Below, piece by piece: positions 45,142-54,215 of a DNA stretch of 64,000 nt. Source of the stretch: Saccharopolyspora gregorii. Its GTDB lineage: Bacteria; Actinomycetota; Actinomycetes; Mycobacteriales; Pseudonocardiaceae. The stretch lies in NCBI RefSeq assembly GCF_024734405.1, contig NZ_CP059556.1, positions 2,666,001 through 2,730,000 of the forward strand, given 5' to 3'. Numbering within the stretch: the stretch's first letter is position 1; each line of letters starts with the position of its first letter. The notes beneath the pieces were generated by a model. The model was given only the letters and a program-made list of their open reading frames with translations, did not search any database and was not told the origin of the DNA. Position numbers and translations under genes: made by a program.

Positions 45142-46202
45142 GGGATCAGTTCCAGGTACGGGCTTGCGGGAACGGTGGGGGCGGGCAGGGCGAGGTGGCG
45201 GTGAACGACGGGGACGTCGTTCCCGGACAGCAGGCGGGGGACTACGGCGCGGTGGACCCAGTTGATGTCGATTCCGTGCTGTGGCCGGAGGTCGGCGGGC
45301 AGGGTGTCGAGGGCGAACAGGTAGGTCAGCCGTGGGCCTGCCTCGGTTCGGTTCCAGGTGTGCGCGCAGAAGCGGGGTGTGCAGCGCGGAGCGAAGCCGA
45401 GGACGTCGTTGATCATGGACAGGACGGTCTCGGTGGGGGTGTGGAGGGTCGTGATGACGTCGCGACCGGGCAGGCGCCAGGTGGGGGCGCCGTGTTCTCG
45501 GATCAGCAGCCAGTCGGCGCGTTCGGGGCGGGAGAGCATTACGCAGGCCCGGATCTGTACTGCGGAGGGCATCTCGGGGTGAGCATGTTCTTCGTCGGGG
45601 CGTGTGGTCGGGCCGGTGACCGGTTGGTGGGGAGAGACAGGCTTCGTTAGCAGGTGGGCGGGGTCGTCGGGTGCGCCGGGACGAACGCGTCCGGTCTCGT
45701 ACATCCAGACGGTGATCTGGACTCGAGTCTTGGCTCCGGTGATGGTTCGCAGCCGCCGGACACCGTAGTTGACGGCGTCGACGTTGCGGTGCAGCCGCGT
45801 GGCGATGGCGTCGTTGGTCAGTCCGCACGCCACGAGCCGGGCGATGTCGACCAGGTCGTGGGGCAGTTCGGCGTGGAGGTTGAGCCCGACGCGTCGGTCC
45901 GTGATCGCGCCACCGCGGACAGGTGTGTACCGCGGAGACATCTCGGAGAGGTGGGAACGGCCGGGTACGAGATGTTCGGTTTCGTACATCCAGATCACCA
46001 GGTCACTGCGATTGCGGGCACCGGTCTTGCGCAGCATGCGGATCACGTGCGTGTGCATGGTGTGTGTGCTGCGGGTGAGTGCGCTGGCCATGGCGGTGTC
46101 CGTCAGTCCACAGGCGACGAGCTGGGCCACCTCGCCCTCGACGGGCGAGAGTGCTGCGTCCAGGTCCAAGCGTGCGAGGTGGTCCGGGAAGCGGTCGGTC
46201 AC
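45138..46202 (-). CDS. Tandem HTH regulator with degenerate NUDIX-like C-terminus
   Basis: A 354-residue protein. It has two LuxR-like helix-turn-helix domains (near residues 15-70: EVAQLVACGLTDTAMASALT; near 110-165: DIARLVACGLTNDAIATRLH), each followed by a shared WMYETxxxxPG motif. Residues 205-350 resemble a NUDIX fold (DWLLIREHGAPTWRLPGRDV), but the Nudix-box glutamates are lost (TETVLSMINDVLGF), so catalysis is unlikely and ligand sensing is plausible, as in NrtR-type regulators. GTG at 46202 gives a GTGA overlap with the upstream gene. Confidence 0.82.
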   Translation of the reverse strand: MTDRFPDHLARLDLDAALSPVEGEVAQLVACGLTDTAMASALTRSTHTMHTHVIRMLRKTGARNRSDLVIWMYETEHLVPGRSHLSEMSPRYTPVRGGAITDRRVGLNLHAELPHDLVDIARLVACGLTNDAIATRLHRNVDAVNYGVRRLRTITGAKTRVQITVWMYETGRVRPGAPDDPAHLLTKPVSPHQPVTGPTTRPDEEHAHPEMPSAVQIRACVMLSRPERADWLLIREHGAPTWRLPGRDVITTLHTPTETVLSMINDVLGFAPRCTPRFCAHTWNRTEAGPRLTYLFALDTLPADLRPQHGIDINWVHRAVVPRLLSGNDVPVVHRHLALPAPTVPASPYLELIP

Positions 46203-47079
46203 GGGTGTTCTCCGGGGAGACGGGGTGTCTTGGCGTCTTCTGCCGGTGCCATCGGTCGTGGCCGGTGAGAAGGAGCGAGCTGGGGCTGACCGGTGGGGCG
46301 CTCGAGGCTGCGGGCCGTGCGCGCGAGCAGTGCGCGGGTGGCGATGAGGTGATCGCGCGCCACGTACAGGTGGTGGCTCGCGGTCCGGTCCACGGTTGCG
46401 GGTGGGGCGACCGGGCGAGGTGTCGCGGACAGGCGCGGCTTGCCGGGAACGAGCCGGCCAGTCTCGTAGAGCCACACGATGAGGTGGATGCGAGATCGGG
46501 CGCTGACCTTGGAGTACATGCGTCGTAGGTGTGCTTTCACGATGTCGGTGGTGGTGCCCAGGCTGGTCGCGATGGCGTCGTTGGTGGGGGTGGTGGTCAG
46601 TCGGTGAGCGAGCTCGAGCTCTCGTGTCGACAGGGCGGCGTTGTAGTTGAGGCCGGTCCAGCGTTCGGGCACGGGAAGGGAGGCCGTGGGGGCCCGGGAA
46701 GTGACTTCCGCGGTGGGGGAGTGGAAGTGGGCCAGTGCGGCGTCGATGTCGGCGCGGACGGTGGTGACCAGGTGCAGCAGCCGGGCCTGCTCCGGCGAGT
46801 GCCTGGCGAGCTCGGCGGCCGCGGCCTGGCGTGGCTGGGTGGGAGCCCGGGTTGCAGGTGTCGTGTCTCGTAGAGCCAGACCACGAGCTGGTACCTGGTC
46901 GTGGCGCCCGCCTTGCGCATGGCGGCGCTCAGGTGGGTTTTGATCGTGTTAGCGCTGCGGCCGAGCGTGTGGCCGATGCGTTCGTTGGTCAGCCCGCAGG
47001 CGACGAGCCGTGCCACGAGCAGTGGGGACGGAGTCAGCTCCGCGTCGAGGTTCAACGAGGCGTACCGGGACGTGGTCAT
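46199..47079 (-). pseudogene. Tandem LuxR-type HTH protein, broken by one frameshift
   Basis: Read as two frames, this is one protein of about 292 residues like the first part of its neighbour. The first frame (from 47079) has LVARLVACGLTNERIGHTLG and VVWLYETRHLQPG. The second frame (to 46199) has RLTTTPTNDAIATSLG and IVWLYETGRLVPG. The frame changes near 46820-46850, where one missing base explains the break; the linker reads on as AAAAELARHSPEQARLLHLV. It lies in a stretch where several genes are broken by single-base indels, so a sequencing error is likely. Confidence 0.75.
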
Positions 47080-47351
47080 CGGCGCCCTCCGACGAGCTCA
47101 GGGTTGGCCCTCACCCAGGCGCACGCTTTGCGGGCGACCTCGTTGTCGTCGAGCCAGCCTTGGGCGACCGGGACCGTGGCGATCAGGGCGTGGTCGTCGC
47201 GGGTGCCGCGCTGGTTCCCGCGGTGCACGGTGAACGCGTGGTCGGGGCGGCCCCAGCGCACGGTGATGTTCGCTGGCGGGTGGTAGTGCCAGGCACAGGG
47301 CAGCCCGTAGGTTCTGGTGGTCATGGCGAAAGCCGTTCTGCTCGTGGTCAT
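47076..47351 (-). CDS. Small protein of the NUDIX cluster
   Basis: A 91-residue protein (MTTSRTAFAMTTRTYGLPCA, then a WHYHPPANITVRWG segment). The second half (ALIATVPVAQGWLDDNEVAR, KACAWVRANPELV) is helical. No family recognised. Both ends overlap neighbours by four bases, placing it firmly in the leftward operon between the NUDIX and tandem-HTH genes. Confidence 0.7.
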   Translation of the reverse strand: MTTSRTAFAMTTRTYGLPCAWHYHPPANITVRWGRPDHAFTVHRGNQRGTRDDHALIATVPVAQGWLDDNEVARKACAWVRANPELVGGRR

Positions 47352-47773
47352 GCGAAGAGCTCCTGGTAGTGCACTGATGGCGTTCGGCGGGGGTCGGCGA
47401 GGTCGGCCACGCACACCAGGTCGGCGGGTTCCAAGAGGCTGATCGCGCCGCGGTGGTGGACCCATTCCCGGCGGAGTCCGGGGCGGGTGCGGTGAAGACG
47501 TAGGTCGGGGTGGCCGGGCCGCCGGGGAACGACGGCGGCACCCACAGGTGCACCCGCAGCACCGGTTCGTGCACCTCGTCGAGGCCGGTGTCCTCGTGGA
47601 TGACGCGACGGGCCCGCCTCGGTCGGGGTTTCCCCGTCCCGGATCACGCCGCCCGGTAGCCGCCATTGCGCGTCCCGGATGGGCATCAGCAGCCATTCGT
47701 GCCCGCCTGCGCGGGTCAGCAGCGTGCACACTCGCGCGTGGATCAACGGCGGCGGATCAGGAGACATCGACAT
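47348..47773 (-). pseudogene. NUDIX hydrolase, broken by two compensating frameshifts
   Basis: About 141 residues when corrected. The start MSMSPDPPPLIHARVCTLLT leads to RDAQWRLPGGVIRDGETPTEA. The frame is then lost at about 47610, where one extra G interrupts what would read AARRVIHEDTGLDEVHEPV. It returns to the first frame near 47470, continuing WVHHRGAISLLEPADLVCVA to the stop at 47348. With the extra base removed the Nudix box is nearly complete. First gene of the leftward operon. The two opposite shifts within 140 bp are more like consensus errors than decay. Confidence 0.75.
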
Positions 47774-47825
47774 CACACTTCGAGAAAATGAGAAAATAGA
47801 AGGAAAAAACATGCTTGCGAGGCGC

Positions 47826-47868
47826 CCGGCCGCACGATCGAAAACGAGTCGGGGGATCGTGCGGCCGG
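47826..47868. terminator. Stem-loop terminator upstream of the NUDIX operon
   Basis: A 14-bp perfect stem (CCGGCCGCACGATC and its complement) with a 15-base loop. It is followed by ACTTTT on the right and by a T-rich run (TGTTTTTTCC on the minus strand) about 15 bases to the left. It would stop leftward transcription from the small ORFs before the NUDIX operon. Confidence 0.7.
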
Positions 47869-47935
47869 ACTTTTCCGGATGGCGCTCGGGGAAGCACGCC
47901 ACCCAGCCCGCCCCCAGCACCCATCGAGGGGCTCA

Positions 47936-48205
47936 TCAAGGTGCCGGGGAAACACCCGCCGCCGGAGTTCGTCGGGGTACCGGCGACGGAGGGGAACTAG
48001 CGCTGCTGCCCGGGCCGCTCACGACCGCCATCGGTGTCAAGGCGTGCGGGTGCTGGGCAGGCGGGGCGATTCGATCGAGCAGCTTCGCCAGCCGTCGCAG
48101 GGATGCGGCTACGCGGATGCAGTCCTCGTCGGTCGCCTGAGCACCGAGCAGAGCGACGAACAGAGCACGAAGCAGACCCACGATCTGTTCGCCCTGCTCG
48201 ACCAC
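47936..48205 (-). CDS. Possible small helical protein
   Basis: An 89-residue ORF starting at GTG. The first half is convincing (EQIVGLLRALFVALLGAQAT, CIRVAASLRRLAKLLDRIA: two amphipathic helices). The second half is proline/serine-rich. The frame extends upstream without a start codon, so the true start may lie behind an indel. No family recognised. Confidence 0.4.
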   Translation of the reverse strand: MVEQGEQIVGLLRALFVALLGAQATDEDCIRVAASLRRLAKLLDRIAPPAQHPHALTPMAVVSGPGSSASSPPSPVPRRTPAAGVSPAP

Positions 48206-48509
48206 CTCCCGGTATCCGGAGCAGTCGACGCGGAACCGGACAACGCTGCTGAAGACAACAGGAACACCTCGTTTCGATCAAGAAAAATCACGGGGGGTGC
48301 GGCCACATCAGGCGGCCGAGGCGATACCCTGATCACCGGGTGTGGAAGTCCCTGGCCAGGTACCAGCTGCCGGGGGCCTCCACGCCCACATTGGCTGCGC
48401 GGCCACGACGGGTTCGTCGTGATGTGCGGGCGAATCCGGGGGATCTCGCCGGTCGGAGCATCGGACGCTGTGCCGACCCGGAACCGGACTCCACGGCCCG
48501 GCCCGCACT

Positions 48510-48800
48510 GCGCGCGAGGACGCGGCTCGCTGAACACGGAGACCTCCGCGACGCGTCCGGAAAGCGTGTCCGGCACGAACGCCGCCGCCCACTCAGCGAT
48601 ACCCGAGACGAACGCGCACTCCAGGCACACCACGAACCCACCCGCCCGCGCGCGGATACAAGCCGGAGAAACTCAGTCGTGGCACCCGCGCGTGCGGAAC
48701 ACACCGCCCCGGCCCGGTGCCACTGCGAACCCCGCACCAACCGCACCCACACCGGGCCCGTCAGCGCAGCTACGCGAACATCGTCAACGCCGTCACCCAC
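48510..48800 (-). pseudogene. Frameshifted small CxxC protein
   Basis: The first frame (GTG at 48800) reads LTGPVWVRLVRGSQWHRAGAV and loses sense near 48640. The neighbouring frame continues GGFVVCLECAFVSGIAEWAA, ending in a CLEC zinc-ribbon-like motif. The join resembles small actinobacterial zinc-binding proteins. The 3' limit is not certain. It belongs to the indel-rich stretch. Confidence 0.4.
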
Positions 48801-48939
48801 CAGCGCGACGACAACCAGAACCAGGCAAGATCACCACAGCCGACATTCCCGTGATCCTTCCTCGCTCGTTGCCGCACACCGGCGTGTGAGAACTATCGGT
48901 CTCGACCGGCGCCAACCACCGGTGCCGTACCTGTCCCAT
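48793..48939 (-). CDS. Small protein with HTPVCG motif
   Basis: A 48-residue ORF starting MGQVRHRWLAPVETDSSHTP, with one His/Cys motif (SHTPVCGNERG). GGGAG lies six bases before the ATG. Similar one-motif short proteins are common beside XRE-DUF397 genes in actinomycetes. The C-terminus may be altered by an indel, since it overlaps the next frame. Function unknown. Confidence 0.45.
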   Translation of the reverse strand: MGQVRHRWLAPVETDSSHTPVCGNERGRITGMSAVVILPGSGCRRAGG

Positions 48940-49016
48940 CGATTTCTCCCTTCTTCGCGAGTTCGTGCCGCACAGCGGCCGATCGGAGTCCGTGGCCGTC
49001 CGCGTCAGGTGGGCGT

Positions 49017-49211
49017 TCAGGAGTCCCAGACGACGTCGCGCAGCTTCAGCCGTTGCGCGGTGGCTGAGCACTCACCACACCGCTTGGTGATCGACCGCGT
49101 CTTAGGAACCCGGTCGTTCGGAGTTGGCAACGGCAGCGTCACCGCCGCACCGCATGCCGTCTTGATCGTGCTGTTCACGCGGTGGGTGCCCGGTGATGCC
49201 AGTAACCACAT
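49017..49211 (-). CDS. Small zinc-ribbon-like protein
   Basis: A 64-residue protein. Histidine and cysteines are spaced as HRV...TACG...TKRCGEC, fitting one zinc site (His10, Cys20, Cys45 and Cys48 in MWLLASPGTHRV numbering). It is complete, with an ATG start and ordinary codon use. Similar short zinc-ribbon proteins accompany XRE/DUF397 loci. No specific function known. Confidence 0.55.
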   Translation of the reverse strand: MWLLASPGTHRVNSTIKTACGAAVTLPLPTPNDRVPKTRSITKRCGECSATAQRLKLRDVVWDS

Positions 49212-49514
49212 GCCGTGTCCTGCTGCCGCGCGGCACCACCCAGAACGCGGTCGACGGAGAAGCGAGCGCTTCGGCACCAGCTCCGTTCGCACGAGTCGGC
49301 GCTGTATCGACGCTCGGCCGCCCCAACTCTGCTGCGGCGAATGGATCAACCGTCGCCTCCATGCATGGCCCTTCAGTCGCAAGTTCGAATTCGCAATGTC
49401 GTCACGATAGCGTCGCAAGTTCGATACGACAATGCGATCGAACGGGTGGTGTTGACGTGTCGGGCACGGCTCGCTGCGCCCTGCTGCTGATCGGGATGGG
49501 GAGAATGATCGGCA
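49212..49514. other. Gene-free stretch upstream of the XRE gene
   Basis: About 300 bp of lower GC (notably 49380-49450, with a repeated GCAAGTTCGA motif at 49379 and 49414). It probably holds the divergent promoters of the zinc-ribbon gene and the XRE gene. No ORF is supported. Confidence 0.5.
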
Positions 49515-50424
49515 TGCCAACCCGACGGTCAGGCGTCTGCAGCTCGGCAACGAGTTGCGGCACCTTCGCGAACGCGCAGGTCTAGAGCTCGCTGATGCCG
49601 GCGAAGTCATCGAGCGCACCTGGGCGACGGTGAGCAAGCTTGAGAACGGCATCACCGGTATCCGGCAGAAGCCGCTGCGGGAGGTTGGTCGAGCACTTAC
49701 GCCGAAGTGATCGGCACTGGTGCTGACGGAGCTCCGGCTGACGGTGGAGAGCCGATCGATCCGGACGCGTTCTGCGAGCTGAACAAGGGTGCGGAGAACC
49801 GGGGCCGTTGGCGCGGCTACCGCTCTCGGCGCATCCTGCGCACTTCCGCATGGCGGTAGATCTCGAGACCGACGCCGAGTCGGTCAGCATCTACCAGACC
49901 GAGGGTGGTGTACGCCTTGTTCCAGACCGAGGAGTACATGCGGTCGATGTTTGAGAACGTCCGCTACGGGGACGTGGAGAACCGAGAAAACCGGATCAAG
50001 GCGCGGATCGAACGCCAGGCCATCCTGCGCAAGCAAGGTTCGCCGGAGATCACCGAGCGGTCTTGTCGGAGTCGGCGCTACGGCGCATGTACGGGAAGCA
50101 GGGAGGTTATGGCCAGGCAGATGGCGGCATCTCGCGCGACATCGCCGAGCTGCCGTCGGTGCACCTGCACGTGCTGCCGTTTCGCGGCGATCCCGTCGCT
50201 GGCGTCGTCGTTTCCGTTCCGTCCACTTCCGCGTGCCCTCGGTCAGCACGAACGCTTCCGCCCTGGAGTTTCGTCTACGTCGAGCAGTTCAGCAACGGGG
50301 ACTATCTCGACGGAAGCACCCACGTGGGTGCCTACAATCGGTTGTGGCAGGGGTTGCTCGGGGCGGCACTTGATCCGGTGGAGTCGAGGGCCTCGTCCTC
50401 CGGGCGGCCGACGAGTTCGACTGA
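49515..50424 (+). pseudogene. XRE-family regulator with DUF5753 domain, broken by several frameshifts
   Basis: The pieces read in order as one about 300-residue XRE-DUF5753 protein: NPTVRRLQLGNELRHLRE and TWATVSKLENGITGIR (helix-turn-helix, from 49527), then VYALFQTEEYMRSMFENVRY, VLSESALRRMYGKQGG, DIAELPSVHLHVLPFRGDP, FVYVEQFSNGDYLDGS and the usual end LRAADEFD at 50424. At least five single-base indels separate them. Each piece is well conserved, so recent error or very recent decay is likely. This family regulates a neighbouring DUF397 gene, which follows. Confidence 0.78.
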
Positions 50425-50445
50425 TCCACCTCGAAGGAGCAGGCC

Positions 50446-50648
50446 ATGCCCCCATCGAGAGGTTCACCGGCTGGCGCAAAGGCCACCGCGAGCGAACCCA
50501 ACGGCAACTGTGTCGAGGTCGCGACGGTTCCGGGGTCACGGGCGTCCGGACAGCAAGCCTCGGCGAGGCGAGCCCGGTGTTGCCGTTCGCCGTCGATCGC
50601 TGGGCTTCGTTCCTGCACGAGGTCAAGAACGGCACCTTCGACCGCTGA
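50446..50648 (+). pseudogene. DUF397 protein, broken by frameshifts
   Basis: About 65 residues spread over three frames: IERFTGWRK, then PNGNCVEVATV (the DUF397 signature), then ASPVLPFAVDRWASFLHEVK ending NGTFDR at 50648. An AAGGAG site precedes the ATG at 50446. DUF397 proteins act with DUF5753-XRE regulators in actinomycetes. At least two indels break it. Confidence 0.72.
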
Positions 50649-50745
50649 ACGCAGCCATGGAGAACACCCATCCGGAGCAGTCAGCCGGGTGGGCGTTTTC
50701 GTGTCGGTGGAATTCTCTGCGGAGGTCGGTGAGCAGGTAAGCTGG

Positions 50746-53700
50746 GGTAGTTCCTCGGCGTGCGCGGAGCCGACTCGCTCCACCGCCTCGGGTAGCAGCA
50801 GGTCCCGGAACCATCCCCGCCTGCGCGGGGCCGACGGCATCGCCGACCAGGTCGGAGCTGGCGTTGAACGGAACCATCCCCGCGTGCGCGGGACCGACCG
50901 CGCCAACCCGCAGGACGGCGTCCGCGCCCCGGAACCATCCCCGCGTGCGCGGGCCGACCCACTAGCGTCGGAGGCTGTGTGCCGCCGGAGGAAACCATCC
51001 CCCGCGTGCGCGGGGCCGACGGGATGTCGGCGGTCTTGTCGGCCGCGCCGGGGGAAACCATCCCGCGTGCGCGGGCCGACCGGTACCCGCTGCGCGACGT
51101 GGCAAGCAATGGAGGAACCATCCCCGCGTGCGCGGGGCCGACAGCGGTTCCGTTGCTTCCGGAACCCCCCTCGCGGAACCATCCCGCGTGCGCGGGGCCG
51201 CACGGTGCCCAGAACCATCCCCGCGTGCGCGGGCCGACTTCCCGATGTTCGGGTTTGCCGCCGGACTCCTGGAACCATCCCCGCGTGCGCGGGGCCGACC
51301 TCCCCGACGACGACAACGAACCCGCTGCCGGGGAACCATCCCCGCGTGCGCGGGCCGACCGCTCGAAGGGGACGCAGTCACCTACTACACGGAACCATCC
51401 CCGCGTGCGCGGGGCCGACCCGAGCTCACGCCCTCCGCCGAGTACAAGCAGGGAACCATCCCCGCGTGCGCGGGGCCGACACCTCGACCGCCTGCCCGCC
51501 CGGGAGTGGCGGCGAACCATCCCCGCGTGCGCGGGGCCGACTGCAGGTCCCAGATCGTGCTCATGGTGCTCTCCGAACCATCCCCGCGTGCGCGGGCCGA
51601 CTCGCCGTAGGCCCGCAGGCTCATCGCGCGCCCGGGGAACCATCCCCGCGTGCGCGGGGCCGACTCAGCAAGACGCATCGCGGTCTCGCTCCGTGGGGAA
51701 CCATCCCGCGTGCGCGGGGCCGACGACCGGATCGAATCCGACGCGTTCATGTCGATGGAACCATCCCCGCGTGCGCGGGGCCGACTCCACCACGTCGATG
51801 ATCCTCACTACGCCGAGGAGAACCATCCCCGCGTGCGGGGCCGACCGCTAATGAAGCCTGCCGACGGTGAGGCGATGCGAACCATCCCCGCGTGCGCGGG
51901 GCCGACACGCGGAGGTGTCCCACGGGCGGGGGCTGAAGGAACCATCCCCGCGTGCGCGGGGCCGACGGCGGTGGCCAGGGCGCGCTGGGTCAGTCCGCGG
52001 AACCATCCCCGCGTGCGCGGGGCCGACTGAGCATGAGCGGCGGCGTCGCCTAAGCAGGAAGAACCATCCCCGCGTGCGCGGGGCCGACCACGACGCGCAC
52101 GGCTCGTCGGCGATCGAGAAGGAACCATCCCCGCGTGCGCGGGGCCGACGCCGGATGGGCACGCACCCAGACCTTGAACGAAGAACATCCCCGCGTGCGC
52201 GGGGCCGACCGGCGTTGCTCGGAGTTGACCAACAGCCGAGGGGAACCATCCCCGCGTGCGCGGGGCCGACACGTCGATGCGGGCGTGCTCGGTGATCCCG
52301 GGGGAACCATCCCCGCGTGCGCGGGGCCGACCGAGGGCAGAACCACCCGAGCCACCCACCCGTGGAACCATCCCCGCGTGCGCGGGGCCGACCGGCTCCC
52401 CATCAAGCATCACCGCCGCGGCCGCGAACCATCCCGCGTGCGCGGGGCCGACCACGGTGGCGGGTTCGCACTGGGCCAGCTGCGGGAACCATCCCCGCGT
52501 GCGCACGCGCCCGGGTCTGCACGTTGGTGCCGGTGCCCAGAACCATCCCCGCGTGCGCGGGGCCGACTTCCCGATGTTCGGGTTGCCGCCGGACTCCTGG
52601 GAACCATCCCCGCGTGCGCGGGGCCGACCTCCCCGACGACGACAACGAACCCGCTGCCGGGGAACCATCCCCGCGTGCGCGGGGCCGACCGCTCGAAGGG
52701 GACGCAGTCACCTACTACACGGGAACCATCCCCGCGTGCGCGGGGCCGACCCGAGCTCACGCCCTCCGCCGAGTACAAGCAGGGAACCATCCCCGCGTGC
52801 GCGGGGCCGACACCTCGACCGCCTGCCCGCCCGGGAGTGGCGGCGAACCATCCCCGCGTGCGCGGGGCCGACTGCAGGTCCCAGATCGTGCTCATGGTGC
52901 TCTCCGAACCATCCCCGCGTGCGCGGGGCCGACTCGCCGTAGGCCCGCAGGCTCATCGCGCCCGGGGAACCATCCCCGCGTGCGCGGGGCCGACTCAGCA
53001 AGACGCATCGCGGTCTCGCTCCGTGGGGAACCATCCCCGCGTGCGCGGGGCCGACGACCGGATCGAATCCGACGCGTTCATGTCGATGGAACCATCCCCG
53101 CGTGCGCGGGGCCGACTCCACCACGTCGATGATCCTCACTACGCCGAGGAGAACCATCCCCGCGTGCGCGGGGCCGACCGCTAATGAAGCCTGCCGACGG
53201 TGAGGCGATGCGAACCATCCCCGCGTGCGCGGGGCCGACACGCGGAGGGTGTCCCACGGGCGGGGGCTGAAGGAACCATCCCCGCGTGCGCGGGGCCGAC
53301 GGCGGTGGCCAGGGCGCGCTGGGTCAGTCCGCGGAACCATCCCCGCGTGCGCGGGGCCGACTGAGCATGAGCGGCGGCGTCGCCTAAGCAGGAAGAACCA
53401 TCCCCGCGTGCGCGGGGCCGACCACGACGCGCACGGCTCGTCGGCGATCGAGAAGGAACCATCCCCGCGTGCGCGGGGCCGACGCCGGATGGGCACGCAC
53501 CCAGACCTTGAACGAAGAACCATCCCCGCGTGCGCGGGGCCGACCGGCGTTGCTCGGAGTTGACCAACAGCCGAGGGGAACCATCCCCGCGTGCGCGGGG
53601 CCGACACGTCGATGCGGGCGTGCTCGGTGATCCCGGGGGAACCATCCCCGCGTGCGCGGGGCCGACCGAGGGCAGAACCACCCGAGCCACCCACCCGTGG

Positions 53701-54215
53701 AACCATCCCCGCGTGCGCGGGGCCGACCGGCTCCCCATCAAGCATCACCGCCGCGGCCGCGAACCATCCCCGCGTGCGCGGGGCCGACCACGGTGGCGGG
53801 TTCGCACTGGGCCAGCTGCGGGAACCATCCCCGCGTGCGCGGGGCCGACACCTTGCGGGTCAGGTCCCCGGTGTAGGTCACGGAACCATCCCCGCGTGCG
53901 CGGGGCCGACCACCAACGCCCGCAGCGCGCGGTCCACCGGCGGGAACCATCCCCGCGTGCGCGGGGCCGACAGTAGTAGTGCCCGCCTCCCCGGCTCGCT
54001 TGGCGAACCATCCCCGCGTGCGCGGGGCCGACGCGATGTACTCGGATTGCAAATTGACCGAGGAAGAACCATCCCCGCGTGCGCGGGGCCGACCCTTGCG
54101 CTGCCCGTGCTCGGTGATCGTGGCTTGAACCATCCCCGCGTGCGCGGGGCCGACGTCACCATCGAAGGCAAGAAGCGCGAGTACCTGGAACCATCCCCGC
54201 GTGCGCGGGGCCGAC
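50746..54215 (-). CRISPR. Type I-E-like CRISPR array, about 58 repeats (right array)
   Basis: The 29-bp repeat, in crRNA orientation on the minus strand, starts GTCGGCCCCGCGCAC and ends GCGGGGATGGTTCC; spacers are 31-34 bp. I count about 58 repeats, including a degenerate one at 50746-50774, one with CCTGCG at 50807 and a truncated one near 52481. Degenerate units sit at the left, so the trailer is left and the leader right, next to tRNA-Pro. Spacers starting at 51239-52453 recur in the same order at 52568-53789. The six leader-proximal spacers (53850-54186) are unique. No cas genes lie in the window. Confidence 0.97.
51200..52485 (-). repeat. Left copy of a 22-spacer tandem duplication in the CRISPR array
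   Basis: Twenty-one full spacers plus a truncated one match, in order, those in 52505-53821, at an offset growing from 1329 to 1336 bp. By eye I find at least ten differences and all are one- or two-base indels, mostly in G or C runs, with no substitutions. In each case the right copy matches the repeat consensus or the longer homopolymer. Confidence 0.85.

Noticed and set aside
48340-49410. A 356-residue rightward ORF in the small-protein region
   Set aside because: Low-complexity Arg/Pro/Thr composition without motifs; short zinc-ribbon-like ORFs on the other strand are more credible.
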